The notes: a model not told the origin generated them from the letters alone. Shown: positions 1-7,657, counted from the stretch's first letter. The stretch is DNA of 28,587 nucleotides from UBA4312 sp002394635 (GCA_946539765.1 CAMNHO010000021.1:1-28587); one strand, 5' to 3'. Program-made: numbers and translations.

Positions 1-54
1 CAGGATGTTCTGGCGGACATGATTCGCATGTTTTTTTAATTCTTCTACGTTCAT
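1..54 (-). CDS. Transketolase N-terminal subunit, first 18 codons only (partial)
   Basis: Only the start of the gene is in the window. The ATG at 54 (minus) has AGGAG eight bases upstream and reads MNVEELKKHANHVRQNIL before the edge. This resembles the opening helix of the split transketolase N-terminal subunit (families often begin M-[DN]-x-EEL-x-K-x-A-x-x-[IV]-R-x-x-I-L). Such subunits bind thiamine diphosphate and move two-carbon units in the non-oxidative pentose pathway. It lies downstream of the G3P-dehydrogenase-like gene on the same strand, but a hairpin separates them, so it may have its own promoter in the AT-rich stretch 55-185. With only 18 residues the call is tentative. Confidence 0.45.
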   Translation of the reverse strand, partial: MNVEELKKHANHVRQNIL

Positions 55-185
55 GCACACTCTCCTTTTCGTTTCATTTCAACTTAAATGTACTATAAAT
101 AATAGAGTTTTCAAGAATAAATAGTCTTCTTCAATTCACTTATACATATTTTCTTGAATATCATTCTTTTCATTATCGCATTTGT

Positions 186-218
186 AAAAATAGAGAACAA
201 CAGTATCAATTGTTCTCT
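186..218 (-). terminator. Rho-independent terminator after the G3P-dehydrogenase-like gene
   Basis: A 9-bp perfect stem (AGAGAACAA / TTGTTCTCT, 192-200 with 210-218) has a 9-base loop. On the minus strand it is followed by ATTTTTA. It lies 30 bases past the stop codon at 248. Confidence 0.75.
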
Positions 219-247
219 ATACAAGACCATCTTTTTTCATTGATTTC

Positions 248-1288
248 TTATGCGTTATATTCCTCTTCGAAAGCCTTCCATGGAATATCAACTTCTTTTC
301 CTTCGTTGATGATCTGGTCTACATGCATCAATAACGGGAATTCTTCTTTCTTTAATTTTCCGGCAGCATCCAGTTTCTTTACGGCTCTGGCCATGCGTGT
401 GGAGATAACGATGGATTCCAGTGTTACCCCTTTTAATGTCTCCATGGCTTCATCAAAAGATAAGCCACGACCTAACAAGGTACCAATGCGACGTGTTCTT
501 CCTCCGAAGACTGTAACATAGAGATCACCGGCTCCATAGACGATATTATCCGGATGGCCTCCGACCAGATCCAGTAGTTTCCGCATTTCTTTTACACCTT
601 GACCGAATAAGGCGGCTTGTGAATTATAATGGATTGCTCCTTCTCCTTCGCGTTTTTCAGCCAAGCCGACAGCCAAAGTAACACCGAGAGCATATGCATT
701 TTTTAAGGCCACTGAACATTCAACCCCCACAACATCTGTGGATAGGCTGACATGATAATATGGAGCCTCAAACAAGTCTTTTAAGAACCTTAATGTTTTC
801 ATATCACGACCGCAGAACGCTACCGCACTGTGGTCTTTGTCTGCCAATTCATAACTGGTGCAAGGACCGCCGATGGCATTGAAGGACAAGCCCTGCCCAC
901 CCGGGCACGATTCCCAGAATTCAGGATAGGTCAGCATCGTTCCGTCTTCCTGGTCGATCATTCCTTTCGTAACTGTAATTAAAGGAATCTCACGAGGAAT
1001 CTTTGGCAGGACTTCTTCAGCAAACCAGTCTACGCCAAAACTGGAAACACCACCTAAAATAGCATCGGCTCCTTCAATCGCCTTTTCCATATCTTCTACC
1101 TGATAATATTTGATGCCGTCATGCAATGTTCTTTTTAAATTTAAATGATAATTGGATTTTTTTAATTCATCGATGATCTCTCGATCCAGCGGCGTACCCA
1201 CCAGACGGATCTCATGTCCGTTTTCAAAAGTCGGGAAAGTCAAAGCAGATGCCATAACACCGGCTCCGATAAATGTGATAACACTCAT
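248..1288 (-). CDS. NAD(P)-dependent glycerol-3-phosphate dehydrogenase-like enzyme
   Basis: 346 residues, the usual length for the GpsA family, which interconverts dihydroxyacetone phosphate and glycerol 3-phosphate in the cytoplasm. Visible features are an N-terminal Rossmann loop (ITFIGAGVMASAL, residues 4-16), the catalytic-lysine helix (VALKNAYALG, about residue 195) and the C-terminal substrate-binding block GAGDLYVTVFGG followed by RTRRIGTLLGRG. The glycine loop (GAGVMASA) departs from the GSGSWGTA form common in housekeeping GpsA. The gene sits between a transketolase subunit and a divergent SorC-type sugar regulator, so it may act on another polyol or ketose phosphate in a catabolic cluster; that is inference. 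The start has AAAGGAGG nine bases upstream and a near-consensus promoter at 1319-1347. Confidence 0.8.
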   Translation of the reverse strand: MSVITFIGAGVMASALTFPTFENGHEIRLVGTPLDREIIDELKKSNYHLNLKRTLHDGIKYYQVEDMEKAIEGADAILGGVSSFGVDWFAEEVLPKIPREIPLITVTKGMIDQEDGTMLTYPEFWESCPGGQGLSFNAIGGPCTSYELADKDHSAVAFCGRDMKTLRFLKDLFEAPYYHVSLSTDVVGVECSVALKNAYALGVTLAVGLAEKREGEGAIHYNSQAALFGQGVKEMRKLLDLVGGHPDNIVYGAGDLYVTVFGGRTRRIGTLLGRGLSFDEAMETLKGVTLESIVISTRMARAVKKLDAAGKLKKEEFPLLMHVDQIINEGKEVDIPWKAFEEEYNA

Positions 1289-1318
1289 AGTTTATTTCCT
1301 CCTTTAGTTTACATCTTT

Positions 1319-1347
1319 ACTATAAAAAGACAAAAAGAGCTTGTCAA
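1319..1347 (-). promoter_or_regulatory. Sigma-A promoter of the G3P-dehydrogenase-like gene
   Basis: On the minus strand the -35 is TTGACA (1342-1347), the spacer is 17 bp and the -10 is TATAGT (1319-1324), giving a leader of about 30 bases before the ATG at 1288. Confidence 0.8.
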
Positions 1348-1354
1348 CCGCAGA

Positions 1355-1398
1355 TTGGAATATTCCAACATATTGGGAATTATTTCATATTCATGAAA
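1355..1398. promoter_or_regulatory. Candidate operator for the SorC-family regulator
   Basis: A perfect 14-bp palindrome TTGGAATATTCCAA (1355-1368) lies 7 bp upstream of the -35 of the minus-strand promoter and 39 bp upstream of the -35 of the regulator's own promoter. A related half-site TTGGGAAT follows at 1373-1380, and a second dyad TTTCAT-ATTC-ATGAAA at 1383-1398. SorC/DeoR-type regulators usually bind between themselves and a divergent target. That these are the binding sites is inference from position and symmetry. Confidence 0.5.
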
Positions 1399-1406
1399 AT
1401 AATGCC

Positions 1407-1434
1407 TTGACTAAAGGGGCTTTCTTGTTAATAT
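1407..1434 (+). promoter_or_regulatory. Sigma-A promoter of the SorC-family regulator
   Basis: TTGACT (1407-1412), 16-bp spacer, TAATAT (1429-1434). The expected transcript start near 1441 falls on the upstream in-frame ATG, which supports the downstream ATG at 1456 as the real start. Confidence 0.65.
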
Positions 1435-1455
1435 GAAAGTATGAAAAGGGGACAA

Positions 1456-2409
1456 ATGGATCAATATCGTATCAACCAGATCCTGCGGGTCGCAAAGCTT
1501 CACTATGAACTTGGTATGAGCCAGCTGGAAATCGGAAAGAAAGAACACCTATCCAAATCAACCGTCAGCCGGCTTTTGAAACTGGCCTCGGATATGGGCA
1601 TGGTTAAAATCTCCATCGTGGAACCCTCCCATACCTTTACCGAGCTGGAACAAGATCTGATGGATCTGTTTCCGTTAAAAAAGGTGACCATTCTGCCGGA
1701 TGTTGTAGGCAGTCCGGAAGTCATTCTACGAGATGTCTGTCAATCCTTAGCCAACGATCTGCCTCATCTAGTCAAAGATGGGGCTATTATCGGCGTTGGA
1801 TGGGGAAAAACGACAATGGCTCTTTCCCGTCTTTTACCCGCGGTAAAGGATAAAAAGCTGACTGTATTCCAAATGAACGGATCCTTGTCCAGGATCCTGT
1901 ATGATGCCAGAGCCTATCAGATCATCCAAAATTTCAGCGAGCACTTGAATGCGCAGGGCTATTTGTTTCCAGCCCCGGCCATGGTGGACACGAAAGAAAT
2001 TGCACAAGCCATTCAGGCGGATTCCTCTTATCAGCAGATCCGAGGGCTTGCCGATCAATGTGACATTGCCATCTACTCCCTGGGTATTTTTGATACCCAG
2101 TCCATCATGTATCAGCTTGGCTATTTTTCCCAGGAACAATACCGGCAGCTTGCCAAAGCTTCTTCCGTTGATATCTGTTCCCACTTTATTGATATCCATG
2201 GCCAGATTGCCGATCTTTCCCAAGATGCCCGCACACTTTCCGTTCCTTTGGAAACGATCCGAAGCATTCCATTAAAGCTGGTTCCCGTTACCGGAAAGGA
2301 AAAAGCATTTCCTGCTTACATAGCCGCCAAACACGGATTGATCGATTACCTGTATATCGATCAACCGACAGCGCGGGAGCTCCGACGATTAAAAAAGACA
2401 GAATCATAA
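1456..2409 (+). CDS. SorC/DeoR-family sugar-binding transcriptional regulator
   Basis: 317 residues. An N-terminal helix-turn-helix (about residues 15-50, GMSQLEIGKKEHLSKSTVSR) is followed by a SorC-type sugar-phosphate-binding domain that includes the family's GVGWGKT segment (about residue 115), where the effector phosphate is expected to sit. Family members sense a phosphorylated sugar or polyol intermediate and control the adjacent catabolic genes. The ATG at 1456 was chosen because AAAAGGGG precedes it at proper spacing; an in-frame ATG at 1441 lacks a ribosome site and coincides with the predicted transcript start. The likely target is the divergent dehydrogenase-transketolase operon. 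The gene ends in a hairpin shared with the convergent nudC, and the coding regions overlap by 6 bases. Confidence 0.85.
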   Translation: MDQYRINQILRVAKLHYELGMSQLEIGKKEHLSKSTVSRLLKLASDMGMVKISIVEPSHTFTELEQDLMDLFPLKKVTILPDVVGSPEVILRDVCQSLANDLPHLVKDGAIIGVGWGKTTMALSRLLPAVKDKKLTVFQMNGSLSRILYDARAYQIIQNFSEHLNAQGYLFPAPAMVDTKEIAQAIQADSSYQQIRGLADQCDIAIYSLGIFDTQSIMYQLGYFSQEQYRQLAKASSVDICSHFIDIHGQIADLSQDARTLSVPLETIRSIPLKLVPVTGKEKAFPAYIAAKHGLIDYLYIDQPTARELRRLKKTES

Positions 2410-2422
2410 CGATTCTGTCTTT
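2391..2422. terminator. Shared terminator containing both convergent stop codons
   Basis: A perfect 12-bp stem (AAAGACAGAATC / GATTCTGTCTTT, 2394-2405 with 2411-2422) has a 5-base loop. The last codons and stops of the plus-strand regulator (TAA 2407-2409) and the minus-strand nudC (TGA 2404-2406) lie inside it. A six-T run follows on the minus strand; the plus side has only TTTCCTT, so it should work best for nudC. Confidence 0.75.
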
Positions 2423-3222
2423 CCTTGTTTAAACTGTATGATCATCTCATTGGTTAAGCTGACATCATCCCAGTCCACATCAATGTCTTCTCTTTTCACA
2501 AACCGGGCTTCGCTCAGCTCCTGTCGATCCAACGTGATTTGATCATCCCCATCCAGACGGGCAAAAAACCCTAACAACAGGTTTGACGCAAATCCCCACG
2601 GCTGGCTCTTATAATACCGGATATCCTTCACCTTGACACCCGTTTCCTCCATGACTTCCCGCTTTACGGTCTGCTCCGGGGTTTCCCCGATTTCACAGAA
2701 TCCGGCCACCAGGGCATAATGTTTATAGTTGCGGTCAGCATAACGTGTCATTAAAATGGCATCCTTGTGGATCACACCGACAATCACTGCAGGCGCAATT
2801 GTCGGATAGACGGTATTATGGCAATGTGGACACACCATGGCGCGTTCGGTGTCTGACTTTTCCATCGGCCGACCGCAATGACCGCAGAATCTATTCTTGT
2901 CATACCACCCCTTCAGATGCAAGGCCGTCTCGATTGCAAACATCAGAACCTTTGGCTTGCTTCGGCGTACGGTGCGCATATCCACCCATTCGTATCCTTC
3001 CAGATCCTGGGATCGATCTGAAATAAAGTATGCTTTTTCATCAATGGTAAACACAAATTGTACCGCAGATGAAATCTCTTTTCGACAAGGGCAGCTCAAT
3101 GTATTCCCTTCTCGGCGTGCCAGTACTTTCCCTCGATAAAACACAAACACTGTATCGGTATCCAACGCTTCCACCTGTTTGAATTCGTTATGGAACCGAT
3201 GTGGATAAATATCTTGTATCAT
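2404..3222 (-). CDS. nudC: NADH pyrophosphatase (NudC-type Nudix hydrolase)
   Basis: 272 residues from the chosen start. A four-cysteine zinc ribbon (CGHCGRPM ... CPHC, about residues 113-135) precedes a complete Nudix box (GFCEIGETPEQTVKREVMEETG, GX5EX7REUXEEXGU pattern, written here as one motif around residues 175-197). Beyond it is SQPWGF, close to the NudC signature SQPWPF that separates this group from other Nudix enzymes; the second Pro is Gly here. NudC enzymes split NAD(H), and in bacteria also remove NAD caps from RNA. An earlier in-frame ATG at 3240 has no good ribosome site, whereas the ATG at 3222 has AGAGG nine bases upstream. It converges with the SorC regulator. Confidence 0.85.
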   Translation of the reverse strand: MIQDIYPHRFHNEFKQVEALDTDTVFVFYRGKVLARREGNTLSCPCRKEISSAVQFVFTIDEKAYFISDRSQDLEGYEWVDMRTVRRSKPKVLMFAIETALHLKGWYDKNRFCGHCGRPMEKSDTERAMVCPHCHNTVYPTIAPAVIVGVIHKDAILMTRYADRNYKHYALVAGFCEIGETPEQTVKREVMEETGVKVKDIRYYKSQPWGFASNLLLGFFARLDGDDQITLDRQELSEARFVKREDIDVDWDDVSLTNEMIIQFKQGKTESL

Positions 3223-3352
3223 AGCTCTCGTCCTCTCCATCCGTCATTCTATCATAAGTCAAAAAGAAAGACATGCAGAACGTAAATATTTAATCACCCC
3301 TTGAATTATATGCCTATCCATGCGATGGTTAATATAGAAAAGAGGTAACGTT

Positions 3353-3934
3353 ATGAACACTTTGAACATCATTCGTACCCGTCGAAGTACACGAAATTAT
3401 TTAAATAAAAGCGTAGAAGATGAAAAGCTTCAACAAGTTCTAGATGCCGGTCGGTATGCGCCCAGCGGTGGCAACAGTCAGACAACCCATTTTATGGTGA
3501 TTACCAATCCGGAAGTCATGGAAACGCTGATTCAACTGGTACAGCAGGAATTTGCGAAAATGGAGGTGGTCCCAGGTATGTACCGATCGATGGTTCATTC
3601 CATTGAAGCTTCGAAAAGCGGCAATTATGTTTTTCAATATCATGCTCCGGTACTGATCTTGACAGCCAATCAGATCGACTATGGAAATAATATTGCAGAC
3701 TGTGCCTGTGCTTTGGAAAACATGATGATCATGGCCAATGCCCTTGATCTGGGCAGCTGCTGGATCAATCAATTGAAATGGTTAAATGAAAATCCGATTA
3801 TAACGGAGTACCTGCATTCACTAGGGCTCGATCAAACAGAAAGAGTGTATGGAGCTATGGCTCTCGGGTATGCCGATCCATTAAATCGAACTCCTTTAAA
3901 ACGAAAAGGAAATAAAGTTACCTATGTAAAATAA
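3353..3934 (+). CDS. Nitroreductase-family FMN oxidoreductase
   Basis: 193 residues, a typical single-domain nitroreductase. The FMN phosphate-binding opening RTRRSTRNY (about residues 8-16), the APSGGNSQ segment (about 37-44) and the C-terminal VYGAMALGYAD block are all present. Family members are dimeric FMN proteins that use NAD(P)H to reduce nitro compounds, quinones or flavins; the natural substrate cannot be read from the sequence. GAGGT lies seven bases before the ATG. It is a single gene, divergent from nudC with about 130 bp between, and it shares a terminator with the convergent pyrophosphatase gene. Confidence 0.85.
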   Translation: MNTLNIIRTRRSTRNYLNKSVEDEKLQQVLDAGRYAPSGGNSQTTHFMVITNPEVMETLIQLVQQEFAKMEVVPGMYRSMVHSIEASKSGNYVFQYHAPVLILTANQIDYGNNIADCACALENMMIMANALDLGSCWINQLKWLNENPIITEYLHSLGLDQTERVYGAMALGYADPLNRTPLKRKGNKVTYVK

Positions 3935-3954
3935 GGCCGGTTTTCGGCCTTATT
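3930..3954. terminator. Shared terminator containing both convergent stop codons
   Basis: A 10-bp perfect stem AATAAGGCCG / CGGCCTTATT (3930-3939 with 3945-3954) has loop GTTTT. The nitroreductase stop (3932-3934) and the pyrophosphatase stop (3950-3952) both sit in the stem. On the minus strand the stem is followed by TTTA, and on the plus strand by only one or two T. Confidence 0.7.
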
Positions 3955-5566
3955 CGTGTCTTTCATACGTTTCTGTCAATATTGGAATGATCTGATTCTT
4001 GCGAGAGAGGATCCCTTGTTGGATCCCTTCCGGGAATGCCTGACGTACCCAGTCACGGTTCTCTCCATGCACATAAAACTTTGAACCGCCGGCAGTGATG
4101 CTGGTAAAGCATACTACCAATGTCTGTGCATCATTTCGATTGAGTATTTGCTCCATCGCAATTTGTATCTCATGCGTCCGTGCATCAACGCCATTGAAAT
4201 CATAGATCAGTACCTGGGAAACCAATACCTTCCTATCATTGATATCAAACGTTTTCATATCTGTCTTTATAATATCCAGCATTTCCTTTCCCGATATATT
4301 GGTACTGATCTCAAACATATCATGCGCAAATGTATCGATATCCAGCTGGGCGATCTGCGCCAGTATATTTGCCATAAAAATATCCTTCTGGGTTGTGGTC
4401 GGTGACTGGAATTTCAAGGTATCCGACAAAACAGCTCCCAGCAGCAAGCCCGCCATATTCTTTGGAATAGGGATCTGCCGTTCCTGAAACATATCGGTAA
4501 TAATGGTCGCTGTACTGCCTACGATCTCATTTCGGAACGCCACCGGTCTGGTCGTAGAAAAATCCCGGATGCGATGATGATCCAGCACCTCCAGTACCTC
4601 GGCTTTTTCAATAGCACGAACAGATTGAGAAAACTCATTGTGATCCACCAGAATGATCTTTTTATTACGGGCGGACATAATATGATACCGGGAAGTATAG
4701 CCAATCAGCTTCTGTTCATCATCCAATACCGGATACGCCCGATATCTTGTCTTGGTCATAGCGCGTCCGACATCCTCAGCCAGCTGGTGATGGTTAAAGG
4801 CCACAACCTCTTGTTTCATAAGATACTGTACCTGCGGTGCAAAGTACAGATACCGAGATGTATTCATAGAACCATAGCCACTGATGATAATAGGACAATG
4901 ATACTTCTGTGCCGTTTTGATGACTTTTTCATCAATTTCCTTTGTCCATACCGCAATTAACATACCGGCACCGTTTTTGATCAGCTGTTTTTGTACATCC
5001 GGGTCATCCCCGATAATCACGATCCGATCCCGAATCTCATAATGATCGATCTTCGTACGCGTAATCGCAACAATCGATACTTTTCCGTTCAGATGAACCT
5101 TTTCATCCGTATATATCATCGTTCCGTCAATGGTTTTACAGATATCTTCCGGCCGTGTTTTTTTCAACAAATCAATTCCCAAAGAGGTATCATCCAATCC
5201 GATCTTGGCAATATCATGTGTAGTGATGATTCCCTTGAGCACATTCTTTGGATCTGTGACGGCACAATAAGATAGATTCATTTCTCTCATCTTTTGTAAA
5301 GCCTCATAGATGGTTGCGTCTGTTTCTACATGATATGGAGGATCCAGTTCAATATCTTTGATCTTTACGCGAGCATCTTTCAGATAATGAGGAGATTCAA
5401 AGCCAAAACGATTCAGTAGATACTTTGTTTCATCATTCAGCTCTCCCAATCGGCAAGGAACACAATCAAATCCTTGTTTCTGTTTCAGATACGCATAACT
5501 GATGGCAGAGGCAATCGAATCGGTATCCGGCTGTTTATGCCCGGTGATATATATCGTATCTTTCAT
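3950..5566 (-). CDS. Manganese-dependent inorganic pyrophosphatase with CBS-DRTGG-CBS insert
   Basis: 538 residues, against about 310 for plain family II enzymes. The extra length is a regulatory insert. An N-terminal DHH domain opens with ITGHKQPDTDSIASAISYA (residues 8-26; metal-binding His and Asp). CBS 1 (about 75-125), a DRTGG-like segment (about 190-245) and CBS 2 (about 250-300) follow. The catalytic domain resumes at ILVDHNEFSQS and EVLDHHRI (about 305-335) and ends in the DHHA2 domain (about 420-538). It hydrolyses pyrophosphate; in known CBS-type enzymes adenine nucleotides bind the CBS pair and tune activity. AAAGGAGG precedes the ATG by eight bases. The upstream ATPase gene lies 50 bp away on the same strand. 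Confidence 0.92.
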   Translation of the reverse strand: MKDTIYITGHKQPDTDSIASAISYAYLKQKQGFDCVPCRLGELNDETKYLLNRFGFESPHYLKDARVKIKDIELDPPYHVETDATIYEALQKMREMNLSYCAVTDPKNVLKGIITTHDIAKIGLDDTSLGIDLLKKTRPEDICKTIDGTMIYTDEKVHLNGKVSIVAITRTKIDHYEIRDRIVIIGDDPDVQKQLIKNGAGMLIAVWTKEIDEKVIKTAQKYHCPIIISGYGSMNTSRYLYFAPQVQYLMKQEVVAFNHHQLAEDVGRAMTKTRYRAYPVLDDEQKLIGYTSRYHIMSARNKKIILVDHNEFSQSVRAIEKAEVLEVLDHHRIRDFSTTRPVAFRNEIVGSTATIITDMFQERQIPIPKNMAGLLLGAVLSDTLKFQSPTTTQKDIFMANILAQIAQLDIDTFAHDMFEISTNISGKEMLDIIKTDMKTFDINDRKVLVSQVLIYDFNGVDARTHEIQIAMEQILNRNDAQTLVVCFTSITAGGSKFYVHGENRDWVRQAFPEGIQQGILSRKNQIIPILTETYERHE

Positions 5567-5616
5567 GTAAGATTCCTCCTTTCCTGTTCTGTGTTTCTCT
5601 ATTTTACCATATCCCT

Positions 5617-6726
5617 CTAATAGACAGATGCATCATAGAACAATTCTTTTGTCTGTATAATATACTCTCTGAAATATGGTAAATTAAAAGTTAGAGTTCC
5701 ATATGAGCGAGATCGTACGATCTGTGCATCCAAAAGTCGTCGGCGATAGACAGAAGTATACCCACTGCTCTTATGTAGTTTTTTGTTTATATCCTGCATT
5801 TTGATAAAATCATTTCCAAGCTGGGCCATCGCAAAAAGAAACTCCCTGTCTTTTTCTGAAAGATCTTCAAATATTTTCGTATAGGAGTTTCTGAACAGTT
5901 CCAGCTGATACCGAGGAATCACAGAACTTATCACATCGTCCGTAATAACGGAAATTCCTTCTGTCTGGTTCCAGATCAGATAGCCCAGAAGCTGGAATGC
6001 ATAGGCATACCCTTTCGTCATTTTTGTCATTTGCAGAAGCGTTTGTGGATCAAGCTGTTTTCCAGCTTTAAGAAACGTCGTCTCATAACTATATCGAATC
6101 GTATTCAGATCGATCGGGTCGATTTCTATGCGAGCGCTCCGCAACAAAAAGGTCAGAACCGGATTCTTTTGAAGCTCCGATACTTGATGAGGCAGTCCTG
6201 TCATAATCAGAGATATTTCATAACCATCCCGTACCAATAGCTGATAAAGAGACGCAAATTCTCGCATTGCCGGAATATTTGTCACCTCGTCAACCAGGAT
6301 CAATAACTTTTTATTCTTCTTTTTTAAAATGTTTAATACTTCATATAGAAGGGTCTGATAGCTCATGTGCTCCTTTGCATCTTTGTACTTCACTTGAAGT
6401 CCAAAAGCTGAAAAAGAAATACCTTCCATATGATCTAACGCTTTTCGGATGCTTAATGGAGAACGCATATATATCACGCTGATCAAATCGGATATCATAT
6501 GCTCTGTTACCGGAATGGTACTTACAAGCCAGTCTTTCTCTTTGCTCATCTCATTTCCCAGGTCTGTCATAAATACGGTTTTCCCACAGCCTCGTACACC
6601 ATAAATCAAAGATGTATGATAAGGACTGTTTCGATTGTTCAGTTCCTGACATATGTATTGTATCTGCGGTTTTCGATCAAGAAACAGTTCTGGGATGCGC
6701 CCAAAACTCGGATTAAATGGATTCAT
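5617..6726 (-). CDS. AAA/STAND-like ATP-binding protein with C-terminal winged helix
   Basis: 369 residues. It starts NPFNPSFGRIPELFLDR, the usual opening of a family of stand-alone P-loop ATPases that resemble ORC/Cdc6 and archaeal-type ATPases. Walker A is GVRGCGKT (residues 43-50) and Walker B LLILVDEVTN (141-150, D147/E148). A sensor-like TGL appears near residue 180 and a winged-helix-like tail from about 300. Function is unknown; relatives are often plasmid- or defence-associated, but nothing here proves that. The ATG at 6726 was chosen because AGGAG lies seven bases upstream; an in-frame ATG at 6741 has no ribosome site and falls in the AT-rich repeat. Its AT-rich promoter region differs from neighbouring genes. 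Confidence 0.75.
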   Translation of the reverse strand: MNPFNPSFGRIPELFLDRKPQIQYICQELNNRNSPYHTSLIYGVRGCGKTVFMTDLGNEMSKEKDWLVSTIPVTEHMISDLISVIYMRSPLSIRKALDHMEGISFSAFGLQVKYKDAKEHMSYQTLLYEVLNILKKKNKKLLILVDEVTNIPAMREFASLYQLLVRDGYEISLIMTGLPHQVSELQKNPVLTFLLRSARIEIDPIDLNTIRYSYETTFLKAGKQLDPQTLLQMTKMTKGYAYAFQLLGYLIWNQTEGISVITDDVISSVIPRYQLELFRNSYTKIFEDLSEKDREFLFAMAQLGNDFIKMQDINKKLHKSSGYTSVYRRRLLDAQIVRSRSYGTLTFNLPYFREYIIQTKELFYDASVY

Positions 6727-6740
6727 ATGTATTCTCCTCA

Positions 6741-6783
6741 TTTTATAACTTTATATTTTTTTTATATGTTTTTATAACTTTAT
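6741..6783. repeat. Direct repeat in an AT-rich upstream region
   Basis: Two identical 14-bp copies of TTTTATAACTTTAT (6741-6754 and 6770-6783) start 29 bp apart, just upstream of the ATPase ATG. The surrounding 6735-6860 stretch is almost pure A/T. On the minus strand the copies read ATAAAGTTATAAAA. Spacing of nearly three helical turns suggests a binding site, possibly self-regulation; that is inference. Nothing else is seen in the gap to 6860. Confidence 0.6.
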
Positions 6784-6860
6784 TAATATTTTATAAATTT
6801 TAATAGCTTATGTCTATTTCAAAAACAAATAATCTTTATTTGAAATATATGATGCATACA

Positions 6861-6896
6861 AAAAACCATGGAAGTCTTGTCAGCTTCCATGGTTTT
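6861..6896 (-). terminator. Terminator after the XRE regulator
   Basis: A 13-bp perfect stem AAAACCATGGAAG / CTTCCATGGTTTT (6862-6874 with 6884-6896) has a 9-base loop and is followed on the minus strand by TT. The XRE stop codon is at 6898. Confidence 0.8.
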
Positions 6897-6897
6897 G

Positions 6898-7092
6898 TCA
6901 TTCTACCCAGAATAATTCATCCAATGTCTTTCCCAATACTTTGCAGATTGAAATACAAAGGTTGATGGTGGGATTATAATCCCCTTTTTCAATCGCACTG
7001 ATCGTCTGGCGAGATACCCCAACCTTATCGGCTAACTGCTGCTGCGACAAATCCATACCCGCCCGTGCTGCTTTTAATCGAAGGTTCTTCAT
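6898..7092 (-). CDS. XRE-family helix-turn-helix regulator
   Basis: 64 residues, nearly all one HTH_3 domain: LRLKAARAGMDLSQQQLADK, then GVSRQTISAIEKGDYNPTI and VLGKTLDELFWVE, the standard five-helix layout. The short C-terminus with LDELFW is typical of the small YozG/YvaO-like regulators that pair with a membrane protein. It starts one base after the membrane-protein stop (TAATATG), with AGAGG inside the upstream gene, so translation should be coupled. It probably represses its own two-gene operon. Confidence 0.9.
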   Translation of the reverse strand: MKNLRLKAARAGMDLSQQQLADKVGVSRQTISAIEKGDYNPTINLCISICKVLGKTLDELFWVE

Positions 7093-7093
7093 A

Positions 7094-7612
7094 TTAATCC
7101 TCTCGGGAAGAAAAATGCTGAACCAAAATCGTAATCAACAAGATGACAAAGCCTACAGACAAGGTCAAATTCGAGCCTGTCGCAAAGGTAACCTGTCCAT
7201 TTTCCAACAATCCCTGCTGCAAATGATGGATCCCACCAAACAGATTGGCTATGATACAGGCAGCAAACAATACAACAAATGATCTTACATTGTTATTCAA
7301 TCCAATAAACGCATCATGCAGGATACTGTATACCCCAAAGACAAGCGTCCCCAGCATAATAGAAACCAGCGTCAGATAATCCCAGCTAAAATACGGAACC
7401 TGGCCCTCCACACCGAAGATCAAACAAATGGCATTGAAAACCATTACCGTTAACAACGCATACTTATATCCACGTCCTCGGATCAGTTCCTGTCTTTCGT
7501 CATATTCCCCTTTCAATGAAGATTTCTTTATGATTGCACAAATAACCACGATTCCCAACAAAACGATCAAACCAGCAATAAATCCTATTTGTCTTGCACT
7601 CATTTCACTCAT
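7094..7612 (-). CDS. Four-helix membrane protein with DERQ motif, paired with XRE regulator
   Basis: 172 residues with about four to five membrane segments (roughly residues 8-28, 48-66, 78-98, 108-126 and 145-166). The cytosolic loop after the first segment carries KGEYDERQELIRGRGYKYA, a motif common in small membrane proteins found next to XRE regulators (DUF2178/DUF3796-like groups, recalled and not searched). The molecular role is unknown. The ATG at 7612 is used; an in-frame ATG at 7603 has a GAGAG at slightly better spacing and cannot be excluded. A good promoter lies at 7629-7657. Confidence 0.75.
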   Translation of the reverse strand: MSEMSARQIGFIAGLIVLLGIVVICAIIKKSSLKGEYDERQELIRGRGYKYALLTVMVFNAICLIFGVEGQVPYFSWDYLTLVSIMLGTLVFGVYSILHDAFIGLNNNVRSFVVLFAACIIANLFGGIHHLQQGLLENGQVTFATGSNLTLSVGFVILLITILVQHFSSRED

Positions 7613-7628
7613 CTCTCTTTCTAATTAC

Positions 7629-7657
7629 AATGTAAATGATTCTCATCTAAATGTCAA
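7629..7657 (-). promoter_or_regulatory. Sigma-A promoter of the membrane protein-XRE operon
   Basis: Minus strand -35 TTGACA (7652-7657), 17-bp spacer, -10 TACATT (7629-7634). The flanks form a loose dyad (ATGTAAA ... TTTACAT) that could be the XRE operator. Confidence 0.6.
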
